A DNA stretch of 64,000 bases, taken from Pseudomonadota bacterium. GTDB lineage: Bacteria; Pseudomonadota; Alphaproteobacteria; Dongiales; Dongiaceae. A program made the position numbers and the translations under genes. The notes below the pieces were generated by a model. It was not told the origin of the DNA. It worked only from the letters and a program-made list of their open reading frames with translations, and ran no database searches. How positions within the stretch are numbered: the stretch's first letter is position 1; every line of letters starts with the position of its first letter. The stretch spans positions 372,001-436,000 of the forward strand of contig JACPDN010000006.1 of assembly GCA_016183985.1 (NCBI GenBank), written 5' to 3'. Positions 9,596-17,743 of this stretch are shown here, piece by piece.

Positions 9596-10006
9596 TCAGC
9601 CTTGCTTCGCCAGTACCTGCTCGAGGCTGCCGAAGAAACGTTGCCAACCGAATTTCGCGCCCTGGAAAGCTTGCTGCTGATCCGGACGGAAGCCGACCTG
9701 CTCCATGCGCAGATGCGTGCCCGTACCCGTCGGCGTCAGCGTCCAGGTCACGACACTCTCGAGACCATGGGCCGCCCAGCTATAGGAGAGCGTCCGGTTC
9801 GGCTCAACCGTGCGGACTTGGCAATCGACCGACCCCCATTCCGCGCTGAGCGTAAAGCGGTGATCTTGAACGGGCTTGAAATCGTTCTTCATCAGCCATT
9901 CGGCCATCAGATGCGGCTGGGTGAGCGCGCGCCAGATTTTCTCCGGTGCAAATGGCATCTCACGCTCGACAATGACGGCGCGGGTATCAGTGAGGGTATC
10001 GGTCAT
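9596..10006 (-). CDS. SRPBCC (AHSA1/Bet v1-like) domain protein
   Basis: A 136-residue START/SRPBCC-fold protein of the AHSA1 subgroup, recognised by the N-terminal MPFAPEKIWRALTQPHLMAEW, the central FTLSAEWG and the C-terminal QEAFQGAKFGWQRFF-like helix. The fold holds a hydrophobic ligand; the ligand is unknown. The gene overlaps the upstream arsR-type gene by 4 bases (ATGA), so its expression is tied to that repressor. ArsR-SRPBCC pairs are widespread and usually treated as a regulator with its target gene. Confidence 0.88.
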   Translation of the reverse strand: MTDTLTDTRAVIVEREMPFAPEKIWRALTQPHLMAEWLMKNDFKPVQDHRFTLSAEWGSVDCQVRTVEPNRTLSYSWAAHGLESVVTWTLTPTGTGTHLRMEQVGFRPDQQQAFQGAKFGWQRFFGSLEQVLAKQG

Positions 10007-10326
10007 TGGTCCATCCTTTTAAGAAGATCTTCGAGGTCGTCGAACCGGTTCTCCCAGAAGCCGGTCATCTGGCTGGTCCAGTCGACGAGGGGCGCCAGCG
10101 CGGCACGCTGGGCGCTATAGTGGATCTGCCGTCCCTCCTGCCGGTCCCTTACCAGCCCGGCCTGCTTGAGCACGCCGAGATGCTTCGACACGGCCGGTTG
10201 GGAAACCCCCGCCTTCGCCGTCAGGGCTCCGACGGTCTGCTCGCCGTCCCGGCACAGACGCTCGAAAAGCGCGCGCCGTGTCGGGTCCGCGAGAGTCTTG
10301 AAGAGAGCGTCCTGGGTGTTCGACAT
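10003..10326 (-). CDS. ArsR-family transcriptional repressor
   Basis: A 107-residue winged-helix repressor. The helix-turn-helix is in VGALTAKAGVSQPAVSKHLGVLKQAGLV (about residues 31-58), followed by the wing DRQEGRQIHYS. The metal-binding cysteine pair of the classical arsenic sensors (ELCVCDL) is absent, as is usual for the subgroup paired with SRPBCC genes. I start it at the ATG at 10326; a TTG one codon earlier is possible. Two palindromes lie immediately upstream, consistent with self-repression. It is the first gene of the arsR-SRPBCC-DUF1801 operon. Confidence 0.92.
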   Translation of the reverse strand: MSNTQDALFKTLADPTRRALFERLCRDGEQTVGALTAKAGVSQPAVSKHLGVLKQAGLVRDRQEGRQIHYSAQRAALAPLVDWTSQMTGFWENRFDDLEDLLKRMDQ

Positions 10327-10334
10327 CAAATATC

Positions 10335-10377
10335 CATAACCAAGTGGCTATGGGTTATTCATAACTGACTGGCTATG
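10335..10377. promoter_or_regulatory. Tandem operator palindromes for the ArsR-type repressor
   Basis: Two 18-base imperfect palindromes, CATAACCAAGTGGCTATG at 10335-10352 and CATAACTGACTGGCTATG at 10360-10377, are spaced 25 bases apart. Each has the form CATAnC-n6-GnTATG. They begin 9 bases upstream of the repressor's start codon, so bound protein would block transcription or initiation. The assignment to this repressor is inferred from position and symmetry. Confidence 0.65.
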
Positions 10378-10455
10378 GGTCGGTCAAGCATCCTTGCAGC
10401 CACACCCTGCCGCTCTGTAAACAGCGACCAGCATCTTTTTCTTTGAGGAACCACC

Positions 10456-11496
10456 ATGGAATACCGTCGCCTCGGCCGCAGCGATATCAAAGTCAGCGTC
10501 ATCTGCCTTGGCACGATGACCTGGGGTGAACAGAACACCGAGGCCGAGGGCCATCAGCAGATGGACTACGCCCTCGACCAGGGCGTCACCTTCTGGGACA
10601 CCGCCGAGATGTATGCGGTGCCGCCGCGGGCCGAGACTTATGGCGCGACCGAAACCATCATCGGCACCTGGCTGAAGTCGCGCGGCAAGCGCGACAGGAT
10701 CGTTCTTGCCAGCAAGATCACCGGGCCGGACAAGCGCTTTCCCTATATCCGCGACGGCAACCTACCCTTCGACCGCAAGAACATCGCCGCGGCTGTGGAT
10801 GCCAGCCTGAAACGATTGCAGACCGATTACATCGACCTCTACCAATTGCACTGGACCGAGCGCACCACCAACGGCGCCGGGCGTCTTGGCTATGAGCACA
10901 AGGCGGATGAGACCTTCACACCCTTTGCCGAAACGCTCGATGCGCTCAATGAGCAGATCAAGGCCGGCAAGATTCGCATGGTCGGTCTCTCCAATGAGAC
11001 GCCGTGGGGCACGATGCGGTGGCTCTCCGAATCGGAGCGGCTTCAACTGCCCCGCATGCACTCGATCCAGAATGCCTATTCGCTTCTCAACCGCAGCTTC
11101 GAAGTGGGTCTCTCCGAAATCGCGATCCGCGAGAATTGCGGGCTGCTCGCCTACTCGCCTCTCGGCATGGGCATCCTGTCGGGCAAATATATCGGCGGCG
11201 CGGCCCCGGCCAGCGCGCGGCTCAACCGGTTCCAGCAATTCGTCCGCTACCGGGGACCGATCGCGGCAGCGGCGGTCGAAAAATATGTCGGTATCGCCAA
11301 GCGGCACGGACTCGATCCGGCGCAGATGGCTTTGGCCTTCGTCAGTTCGCGCCCGTTCGTCACCGCCAACATCGTCGGCGCGACCAATTTGGCACAATTG
11401 CAAAGCAACATCGCCAGCATCGACATCAAGCTGTCACCAGAAATCCTTAACGAGATCGATGCGGTTAACAAGGAACACACCTACCCCTGCCCTTGA
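10456..11496 (+). CDS. Aldo/keto reductase, Tas family
   Basis: A 346-residue cytoplasmic NADP(H)-dependent oxidoreductase with the TIM-barrel AKR fold, closest in appearance to E. coli Tas. The catalytic tetrad is visible: Asp and Tyr in FWDTAEMY (about residues 48-55), Lys in VLASKITGP and His in LYQLHWTER. The NADP-binding end SLLNRSFE, SPLGMGILSGKY and GATNLAQLQSNI is intact. A GAGGAA Shine-Dalgarno precedes the ATG. It is divergent from the ArsR operon and could share control from the operator array, but nothing in the sequence fixes its natural substrate. Confidence 0.92.
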   Translation: MEYRRLGRSDIKVSVICLGTMTWGEQNTEAEGHQQMDYALDQGVTFWDTAEMYAVPPRAETYGATETIIGTWLKSRGKRDRIVLASKITGPDKRFPYIRDGNLPFDRKNIAAAVDASLKRLQTDYIDLYQLHWTERTTNGAGRLGYEHKADETFTPFAETLDALNEQIKAGKIRMVGLSNETPWGTMRWLSESERLQLPRMHSIQNAYSLLNRSFEVGLSEIAIRENCGLLAYSPLGMGILSGKYIGGAAPASARLNRFQQFVRYRGPIAAAAVEKYVGIAKRHGLDPAQMALAFVSSRPFVTANIVGATNLAQLQSNIASIDIKLSPEILNEIDAVNKEHTYPCP

Positions 11497-11603
11497 TTCC
11501 CTTCGCGCGCGAAACGCCGTTCGGGAGTTTCTTGGCCAGGGCCGGAGTTCGCTGGTATGATAATGAACGGTTCGATTCGGCCGTTTTCTTCGGCAGGTGA
11601 GTG

Positions 11604-12167
11604 ATGCGCCTATTCGTGGCCATTTCGCTGCCCGACCAGGTGCGCTGGCAGTTGCGCCTGCTTTGCGGCGGCTTGCCGACGACCAGATGGGTTCCACCGG
11701 AAAATTATCACATCACGTTGCGTTTTCTGGGCGAGCTCGATGGGCGTGACCTTGATTACGTCGATGCGGCGCTGGCCGGTATCCGCGCGCCGACTTTCCA
11801 TTTGCGGCTGGCCGAGGTGGGACATTTCGCCAGTGGCGGTCGCGTGAAGACAGTCTGGGCAGGCGTGCAGAAAGAACCGGCACTCATGCATCTGCGCGAC
11901 AAGGTCGAATCTGCCGTGGTGCGCGCAGGCTTGTCGCCGGAAGGCCAGAACTACAAGCCGCATGTGACGTTGGCGCATCCGAAGGATCCGCCGCCGCATA
12001 AGCTGCAGCAATATCTTGCCATGCATAACCTCTTCCGCTCGGAGAGCTTCGAGGTCACGCATTTCACGCTGTTCTCGAGCCATATCGGCGGCGAGACACC
12101 GATCTATCATGCCGAGCGGTCCTACGACCTATCCTCCAGCATGGTTCGCTACGCCGCGCAGCGCTGA
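11604..12167 (+). CDS. thpR: RNA 2',3'-cyclic phosphodiesterase
   Basis: A 187-residue 2H phosphoesterase (LigT/ThpR family) that opens 2',3'-cyclic phosphates on RNA and also ligates tRNA half-molecules in vitro. The two signature tetrapeptides are present: HITL at about residues 36-39 and HVTL at about 123-126, spaced as in the family. I choose the ATG at 11604; a GTG directly before it is a possible alternative. The Shine-Dalgarno is AGGTGAG. No operon partner is evident. Confidence 0.92.
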   Translation: MRLFVAISLPDQVRWQLRLLCGGLPTTRWVPPENYHITLRFLGELDGRDLDYVDAALAGIRAPTFHLRLAEVGHFASGGRVKTVWAGVQKEPALMHLRDKVESAVVRAGLSPEGQNYKPHVTLAHPKDPPPHKLQQYLAMHNLFRSESFEVTHFTLFSSHIGGETPIYHAERSYDLSSSMVRYAAQR

Positions 12168-12174
12168 ACGCCCG

Positions 12175-13401
12175 TCAGTGCGCGCCTTCGGCATGGCCGC
12201 GATCGGCCCAGCGCGTCACCAGCAGCGACAGCACGCCCAGCACTGAGAAGCCGATGGCGAGCGGCAGGATCGTGCCCTGATAGGCATGACCGATGACCGC
12301 ACCGCAGCCCACGGAGATGAAGGTGGTCATCATGCCGATAACGGCGGCACCCACGCCGGCGATATGCCCGAGCGGCGCCATCGCCATGGCGTTGAAATTG
12401 CCGAACAGCAGCCCGATCAGGAAGAAGGCACCCATCATATAGGCCATGAACACCAGGAAAGGCGGCTTGCCGTCGACATAGAAAGCGATGACGACAAAGA
12501 CCAACGACAGAATCGTGTGGCCGAGAAGGGCGCGGTGCGAGAGCTTGCGCATGCCGTAGCGCATGACCAACTTGGCATTGGTGAGGGATGCAGCGCCAAA
12601 GGTGATGGCGAGCGTGCCGAAGCAAATGGGAAAGAGCTTTCCCATGTCGAACATCTCTTGAAAGATCTGCTGGGCAGACGCGAGATAGCCAATGAAGGCG
12701 CCGAAGACCAGCCCGGTCGCCGTCATGTAACCCAGTGCGACACGCGTGCGGAATGTTTCGACCACGGCATGCAGGATGCGCATGATGGAGAGCTCGCGCC
12801 GGCGCTCGCGCGGCAGGGTTTCATCAAGGCGCAGCGCGAACCACATGGCGGTGACGATGCCGAGCACCAGCAGCATCCAGAAGATGGCGCGCCAATGTGC
12901 CACAAGCAGGATACCCTGGCCGATCGAGGGCGCCAGCACCGGCACCAGGATGAAGACCGAGGTTACGAGCGACATGATGCGCGCCATGGCGCGGCCCTCA
13001 TAGCGATCGCGCACCATGGCCACGGTGACGGTCCGCGGCCCGGCGGCGCCGAAGCCCTGCAGGAAGCGGCCGATCAGCATGGTGGTGAAATCCTGCGACA
13101 GGATAGCGAGGATGCTGCCGGCGATGAAGACGACGAAGCCAGCATAGATGGCCGGCTTGCGCCCCACGCTATCCGAGATGGGCCCGTAGAGAATCTGTGC
13201 AATGCCGAAGCCGGCGAAAAGCACGGTGATGACCATCTGGCGGTCATTGGGATTGGTAACGCTGAGATCCGTCGCAATCTCGGACAGGGCCGGCAGCATG
13301 GAATCGATCGCCAAGGCCACCAGCGAGATGGTGAGCGCCAGCAGAACGATGAACTCAACGCGCACCTGGTCGGGTGCTGCGGCTTTGTGGTCACTTGCCA
13401 T
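12175..13401 (-). CDS. MFS multidrug exporter, Bcr/CflA family
   Basis: A 408-residue inner-membrane transporter with about 12 helices. The opening EFIVLLALTISLVALAIDSMLPAL and the loop motif YGPISDSVGRKPAIYAG (MFS motif A) match the Bcr/CflA drug-efflux group. The start is the ATG at 13401 (MASDHKAAAP); a longer reading to 13446 adds non-homologous sequence. It ends 7 bases from the convergent thpR gene. Substrates of individual family members (bicyclomycin, chloramphenicol, others) vary, so none is claimed. Confidence 0.9.
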   Translation of the reverse strand: MASDHKAAAPDQVRVEFIVLLALTISLVALAIDSMLPALSEIATDLSVTNPNDRQMVITVLFAGFGIAQILYGPISDSVGRKPAIYAGFVVFIAGSILAILSQDFTTMLIGRFLQGFGAAGPRTVTVAMVRDRYEGRAMARIMSLVTSVFILVPVLAPSIGQGILLVAHWRAIFWMLLVLGIVTAMWFALRLDETLPRERRRELSIMRILHAVVETFRTRVALGYMTATGLVFGAFIGYLASAQQIFQEMFDMGKLFPICFGTLAITFGAASLTNAKLVMRYGMRKLSHRALLGHTILSLVFVVIAFYVDGKPPFLVFMAYMMGAFFLIGLLFGNFNAMAMAPLGHIAGVGAAVIGMMTTFISVGCGAVIGHAYQGTILPLAIGFSVLGVLSLLVTRWADRGHAEGAH

Positions 13402-13548
13402 GATTGCTATCGCGAATGGTTCGGTCAAAAGAGTACGGGCCGCCAAGCGATCGGCAGCCCGTATTTGTTGGATATGAATAGTCTATAATGCCTCGCAACG
13501 GGGTTTCACCAGCCCCGCCGCGGAATAGGTGCTATGCGCGTGGCCCTT

Positions 13549-14040
13549 TCAAGGCTTAACGCGCTTCATCGTATAGATCATGTTGTCGAGCGCGAAGACG
13601 GCCGTATCCTCGCTGATCAGGTCAAAATCCATCCCGATATCGGCATCGCCCGAGACGCAGCCCATGCTGAGCTGCAGAATCTCACCGCCGTCGAAGCCAA
13701 GCTCTTTGGCCTGGCGGGTGGGATCAGTCAGACCGCCTTCGAACAGATAATCCGGCGGCACCTTGGCAATCTCGTACTTGGCTTTGTCACAATTGAGGAA
13801 GTCAGGGCCCTGCACGGAATCCGGCATGAAGGTGATGCGCCCGCGCGCGACTTCTTCATTGACATAGGGCTTGTCGGTCGAGCTGCCCTGCGTCCATGGG
13901 GCGGGCTGCACGTTGACCACGTCCCAGGATCCGGCGAAGGCTTCCTGCGCGACAGCAGGGTTGGTCTGCCACACGGCCACAGTGGCTACGGCCGCGACAG
14001 CAACACAGCTCGCGGCGATCGCTAAATGAACTCGGTTCAT
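13549..14040 (-). CDS. Exported protein of unknown function
   Basis: A 163-residue protein with an N-terminal signal peptide or anchor (MNRVHLAIAASCVAVAAVATVAVW, likely cleaved after TNPAVAQ). The mature part begins FAGSWDVVNVQPAPW, a pattern seen in small lipocalin-like or stress-related periplasmic domains, and it contains two cysteines (LNCDKA and MGCVSG) that could pair. I cannot assign a family. The start at 14040 is chosen because the signal sequence begins there; an in-frame extension to 14130 is not hydrophobic. It lies between two MFS genes on the same strand, with gaps of about 145 bases each side. Confidence 0.65.
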   Translation of the reverse strand: MNRVHLAIAASCVAVAAVATVAVWQTNPAVAQEAFAGSWDVVNVQPAPWTQGSSTDKPYVNEEVARGRITFMPDSVQGPDFLNCDKAKYEIAKVPPDYLFEGGLTDPTRQAKELGFDGGEILQLSMGCVSGDADIGMDFDLISEDTAVFALDNMIYTMKRVKP

Positions 14041-14184
14041 CTCTCCGGTCTCCCGCCAGCCAGAGCGGCCGGCGCTTGGTTTCTTTTGTCCCCCGGAAAG
14101 AGATTTACTCGGCCCATGCGACGAGGGCAACGGCGGCTTCTGTGCGCGCCGTCACGCCTCCATCACATTTGCGGGAGTCCGATC

Positions 14185-15405
14185 CTAGCCGCGCCGCCGA
14201 CCGGCGACATTGGGCAGGAACACCGCCAGCAGACCCAGCGCCGGCAGAAAGGCGCAAAGCTGGTAGACGAAGGTGATGCTGGTGGCATCGGCAAGCTTGC
14301 CGAGCACCGCGGCACCCACGCCGCCCATGCCGAAGGCGAAGCCGAAGAAAAGCCCGGCAACCATGCCGACTTTGCCGGGGATCAGTTCCTGGCCATAGAC
14401 GACGATGGCGGCAAAGGCCGAAGAGAGAATCAATCCGATCGGCACGGTGAGGATGATGGTCCAGGTGAGCCCCACATGCGGCAGCACCAGGGTGAATGGC
14501 AGCACGCCCAGGATCGAACCCCAGATCACGCGCTTGGGGCCGATGCGATCACCGATCGGCCCACCCAGGATCGTGCCCAACGCGGCCGATCCCAGGAAGA
14601 CGAACAGGTAGACCTGCGCATCCCGCATCGCGACGCCGAAATGGTCGATGAGATAGAACGTGTAGTAGCTGCTGATACTGGCCATGTAGAAATACTTGGA
14701 GAATAGCAGGCCCAGCAGCACGGCGATCGCGAGGAATACCTTGCCGCGCGGCAAGGCATTGGTGATGGCCGGTGCGGGTCGTTTGGCGCGGGACGCACGA
14801 TGCGCCTTGTACCACTGACCGACCGTGGCCAGCAGGATCACCGCGAGCAAGGCCACGAGCGAGAACCAGCCGACGCTCGACTGGCCGTGCGGGGCAATGG
14901 CATAGGCCGCGACCAGCGGGCCGATCGCCGAACCGACATTGCCGCCGACCTGGAAGAGCGACTGCGCAAAACCATGCCGGCCACCGGAAGCGAGCCGCGC
15001 GATACGCGAGGATTCCGGATGGAAGACGGACGAGCCCATGCCGACCATGGCGGCAGCGACCAGCACCATCGGATAGCTGCTGGCAAAAGCGAGGAGCAGG
15101 AGACCTGCGAGCGTGAAGGTCATGCCGACCGAAAGCGAGAAGTTCTTCGGGCTGCGATCCGTGTACATGCCGATGAGCGGCTGCAGCAGCGAGGCCGTGA
15201 TCTGGAAGGTGAGCGTGATAAGGCCGATCTGGCCGAAGCTCAGCGAGAAGCTCGCCTTGAGCATCGGATAGATGGCGAGGATCAGCGACTGCATCATGTC
15301 GTTGAGCATGTGGCAGAAGCTGATGGTGAGGAGGACGCGGCGCGCGGCTTTCTCCTCGCGGCGGGTGGCTTCCTGGAAATCGGTATCCGAGGTGGTCACG
15401 GTCAT
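14185..15405 (-). CDS. MFS transporter, fosmidomycin-resistance (Fsr) family
   Basis: A 406-residue inner-membrane major facilitator. LTISFCHMLNDMMQSLILAIYPMLK in helix 1, the TDRSPKNFSLSVGM loop and GSSVFHPESSRIA in the 4-5 region are characteristic of Fsr-type exporters. The start at the ATG at 15405 (MTVTTSDTDF) gives the normal cytoplasmic N-terminus. The gene is divergent from an AraC-type regulator across 92 bases containing repeated ATTGGGCC-like boxes, so that regulator probably controls it. The natural substrate is unknown. Confidence 0.92.
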   Translation of the reverse strand: MTVTTSDTDFQEATRREEKAARRVLLTISFCHMLNDMMQSLILAIYPMLKASFSLSFGQIGLITLTFQITASLLQPLIGMYTDRSPKNFSLSVGMTFTLAGLLLLAFASSYPMVLVAAAMVGMGSSVFHPESSRIARLASGGRHGFAQSLFQVGGNVGSAIGPLVAAYAIAPHGQSSVGWFSLVALLAVILLATVGQWYKAHRASRAKRPAPAITNALPRGKVFLAIAVLLGLLFSKYFYMASISSYYTFYLIDHFGVAMRDAQVYLFVFLGSAALGTILGGPIGDRIGPKRVIWGSILGVLPFTLVLPHVGLTWTIILTVPIGLILSSAFAAIVVYGQELIPGKVGMVAGLFFGFAFGMGGVGAAVLGKLADATSITFVYQLCAFLPALGLLAVFLPNVAGRRRG

Positions 15406-15450
15406 TTTGGGCTCTTGAAATCGATGGATTTCAGCAGAATACGCGCTTAA

Positions 15451-15497
15451 ATTGGGCCTGCATTCCACAATGGGTCATAGTTTTTCGAGATTGGGCC
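15451..15497. promoter_or_regulatory. Three direct ATTGGGCC-type boxes between fsr-like gene and AraC regulator
   Basis: ATTGGGCC at 15451-15458, AATGGGTC at 15469-15476 and ATTGGGCC at 15490-15497 lie in the same orientation at 18- and 21-base intervals. That is about two helical turns, as expected for AraC-type binding half-sites. The last copy abuts the regulator's start codon, which suggests autoregulation. The boxes are visible in the sequence; their use by this regulator is inference. Confidence 0.5.
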
Positions 15498-16271
15498 ATG
15501 GTTCGAAACGTCCGAGGCTGGGAACTGGACACGGCGGAGCGACCGGTCATCGCCTCCGGCAATGAGTATCCGGCCGATCACGAGATTGCGCCGCATCACC
15601 ATCCCCATGGCCAGCTGCTCCATGGCGTCCCCGGCGTGATGACGGTCCGCACCGAGCACGGCGCCTGGGTCGTGCCGCCGGATCAGGCGGTCTGGATCCC
15701 GCCACAGATCGAGCATTCGGTGCGCATGATGGGCGACGTGGAAACGCGCTGCGTCTTCGTGCACCCCACCCATATCGCGGGTCTGCCGGAAAAGTGCCAG
15801 GTGCTGAGCATGTCGCCGCTGATGCGCGCACTGATCCAGGCAGCGGTCGAGCTCCCCATCGATTATGCCCTCACCGGCCGCGATGGCGAGATCATGGCGC
15901 TGCTGCTTTCCGAACTGCGCGCATTGACGGTCCTGCCCTTGTCACTGCCCTTTCCGGCCGATCCGCGGCTCGGGCAACGCTGCCAGTCTTTCCTCAGTGC
16001 TCCACAGGCCAGCGAGACCATCGACGATTGGGCGGAAGCGCTCGGCATGAGCCGCCGGACTTTCACGCGCCACTTCAAGCGCGAATGCGGCGTGAGCTTT
16101 GCCGTGTGGCAACGCCAAGCCTGCCTCTTTGCGGCGCTGCCGCGCCTGGCCGAAGGCGAAGCGGTGACGAACATCGCCCTCGACCTCGGTTATGACAGCC
16201 CGGCCGCTTTCACCACGATGTTCAGAAAGACATTGGGCTTCCCTCCCAGCCGCTATTTGAGGGCTGCTTAG
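15498..16271 (+). CDS. AraC-family transcriptional regulator
   Basis: A 257-residue regulator with an N-terminal cupin sensor domain (about residues 20-100; the metal-cupin-like HEIAPHHHPHGQL and VPPDQAVWIPP motifs) and a C-terminal AraC double helix-turn-helix (about 165-257; DDWAEALGMSRRTFTRHFKRE and VTNIALDLGYDSPAAFTTMF). It resembles the small cupin-AraC regulators often found beside MFS exporters. It is divergent from the Fsr-type transporter gene, its probable target. The inducing ligand is unknown. Confidence 0.92.
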   Translation: MVRNVRGWELDTAERPVIASGNEYPADHEIAPHHHPHGQLLHGVPGVMTVRTEHGAWVVPPDQAVWIPPQIEHSVRMMGDVETRCVFVHPTHIAGLPEKCQVLSMSPLMRALIQAAVELPIDYALTGRDGEIMALLLSELRALTVLPLSLPFPADPRLGQRCQSFLSAPQASETIDDWAEALGMSRRTFTRHFKRECGVSFAVWQRQACLFAALPRLAEGEAVTNIALDLGYDSPAAFTTMFRKTLGFPPSRYLRAA

Positions 16272-16351
16272 GGTTCTCGTTTCCTGATGTCGTTCTTCAT
16301 TTGCGGCCCTTCTGCTGGCATCCGTCACTTGGCGCCCCCCTCCCTAGCCCT

Positions 16352-16426
16352 CCCCCTGAAGGGAGAGGGAATTGGAACGAGGTCGTCGGTGCGAGTTCGG
16401 TGAGAAAGCCCTCTCCCTTCAGGGGG
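16352..16426. repeat. Intergenic inverted repeat (18-bp arms)
   Basis: The 18 bases at 16352-16369 (CCCCCTGAAGGGAGAGGG) are the exact reverse complement of 16409-16426, separated by a 39-base loop. It lies in a 585-base gene-free interval. The purine/pyrimidine-rich sequence resembles dispersed palindromic repeats of many alphaproteobacterial genomes. Copy number elsewhere cannot be judged from this window. Confidence 0.7.
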
Positions 16427-16723
16427 TAGCGATGACTTTCTCCATCCGGTTTCTGTTTTTCTCTTCCTCAAGATCCCCACGCGACACCGCTCGGGCAGAT
16501 GTGCCGGCCGTGCGTTTCGGCCGTGACGGGTGCTGCTGCCTGCAGCACCGAAGGGGAATCCGGTCACCGCATCGGATCCGGCGGGGGCTGCGAACCGAGA
16601 GGCTTGCGCCGGGACAACCGAGCGGTTCCGGCTGGGGACCGGAGGTGATGTGTGCACAGATTTGTTAGTATCAAATTCCTAGCGCCTTGTCAAGAACAAA
16701 TTAGGAACGCATTCTCCCTAACC

Positions 16724-16816
16724 GTGATCCCCGGGCGAAGTCGCGGGGATCCAGGGGTGCCGCTTGCGAGAGTGGGTGCCCGGCCAGACCGGATCAACAC
16801 TGGGCACGGGCATGAC
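16724..16816. repeat. Intergenic palindromic element, GTSATSCCCGG family
   Basis: The element opens with GTGATCCCCGG, has an internal perfect hairpin (GATCCCCG at 16726-16733 against CGGGGATC at 16744-16751) and closes with CGGGCATGAC. Similar boundaries occur at 58491-58519 and 62030-62127, so this is one of at least three related copies in the window. It holds no gene. The rest of the 16272-16856 interval shows no coding signal that I can support. Confidence 0.6.
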
Positions 16817-16856
16817 GGATGAAATGGCGGATGGAATGAGAGTGCCGAGGGGCAAT

Positions 16857-17726
16857 CTAGAAGCCGCGCAGGGGCAAAGCCGGGCTGCGGCGCAGCCAGT
16901 TGTCGGGCGGGTAATGGGCGGCGGCGTCGATGCAGTGGAGCGTGTAGGCGTGGCGCGAGCGGGTCGAGCGGTTTGCCGAGCTGTAATGCGGCAGCAAGCC
17001 ATGGAGGACGATGAGCGAGCCCTTCTTGGCGTCGAGGTTGACCGCCGGGCAATCGGGCCAAGGTGCCGCGTCGAGTGTTTCGGTGACGAGGCAATCTTCG
17101 TCGACATGACGGAAGCGCTTGCGCAAGGGACCGCGATGAGCACCGGGCATGCCCAGCATGCCGCCATTGGTGCTGTCGGCATCCTCAAGCGCGAACCAGA
17201 AGCCGATGCAGCTCATGGGTTCGGTATAGAGGTAAGTCGAATCCTGATGCCAGGACACTTCACCGCCGATGCCCGGCTGCTTGAAAATATACATCGATTG
17301 CAGCAGCAGTGGATCGGTCAGCAAGCCCTTCGCCAAGGCAGCGAGACGCGGCTGGCGCGAGAAGGCCGAGAAAACCGGATCGAGGTCATGCATGGCATGG
17401 CCCAGCTTGTTGACCGCAAGCGCCTTGGGCCGTGTCAGGCGGCCGTCACTATCCACCGCCTCTTCTTCCAGAAAGAAGCGAATGGCATCGCCGGATTCCT
17501 GGAAATACCGGTCGGCCGCATGCGCCACGGATTTGGTCGAGAAGATGGTGCGATGCGCCTCGGCATCGAAGCCTTCGACCAGCGCATTGGCGCGCGCGAT
17601 GAGTTGGTCGCACAGCGACGGCGGCACGAAGTTCTCGATCAGCAGATAGCCGTCCTCCTCAAAGGCCTCGCGCATCTCGGGCGTGAGGCCGGTATCGGTG
17701 GCGGCGAAACGGCGCGGCGTTGTCAT
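16857..17726 (-). CDS. Phytanoyl-CoA dioxygenase (PhyH) family oxygenase
   Basis: A 289-residue Fe(II)/2-oxoglutarate-dependent oxygenase. The iron-binding His-x-Asp is in SWHQDSTYLYTEP and the distal His in VLHGLLPHYSSAN; the following SRHAYTLH supplies the likely 2-oxoglutarate Arg. The whole protein resembles the PHYHD1 subgroup, whose substrates are mostly unknown. The gene follows deoB by 17 bases on the same strand, after an AGG Shine-Dalgarno, so it may be the last cistron of the nucleoside operon. Whether it acts on nucleosides is an open question; 2-oxoglutarate oxygenases that hydroxylate pyrimidine deoxynucleosides are known in fungi. Confidence 0.88.
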   Translation of the reverse strand: MTTPRRFAATDTGLTPEMREAFEEDGYLLIENFVPPSLCDQLIARANALVEGFDAEAHRTIFSTKSVAHAADRYFQESGDAIRFFLEEEAVDSDGRLTRPKALAVNKLGHAMHDLDPVFSAFSRQPRLAALAKGLLTDPLLLQSMYIFKQPGIGGEVSWHQDSTYLYTEPMSCIGFWFALEDADSTNGGMLGMPGAHRGPLRKRFRHVDEDCLVTETLDAAPWPDCPAVNLDAKKGSLIVLHGLLPHYSSANRSTRSRHAYTLHCIDAAAHYPPDNWLRRSPALPLRGF

Positions 17727-17743
17727 AGCGGACCTAATGACCT

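Noticed and set aside
16325-16668. Short open frames on both strands in the gene-free interval near 16.3-16.7 kb
   Set aside because: They run through the inverted repeat, have no Shine-Dalgarno and encode Arg/Ser/Pro-rich sequences without a domain.
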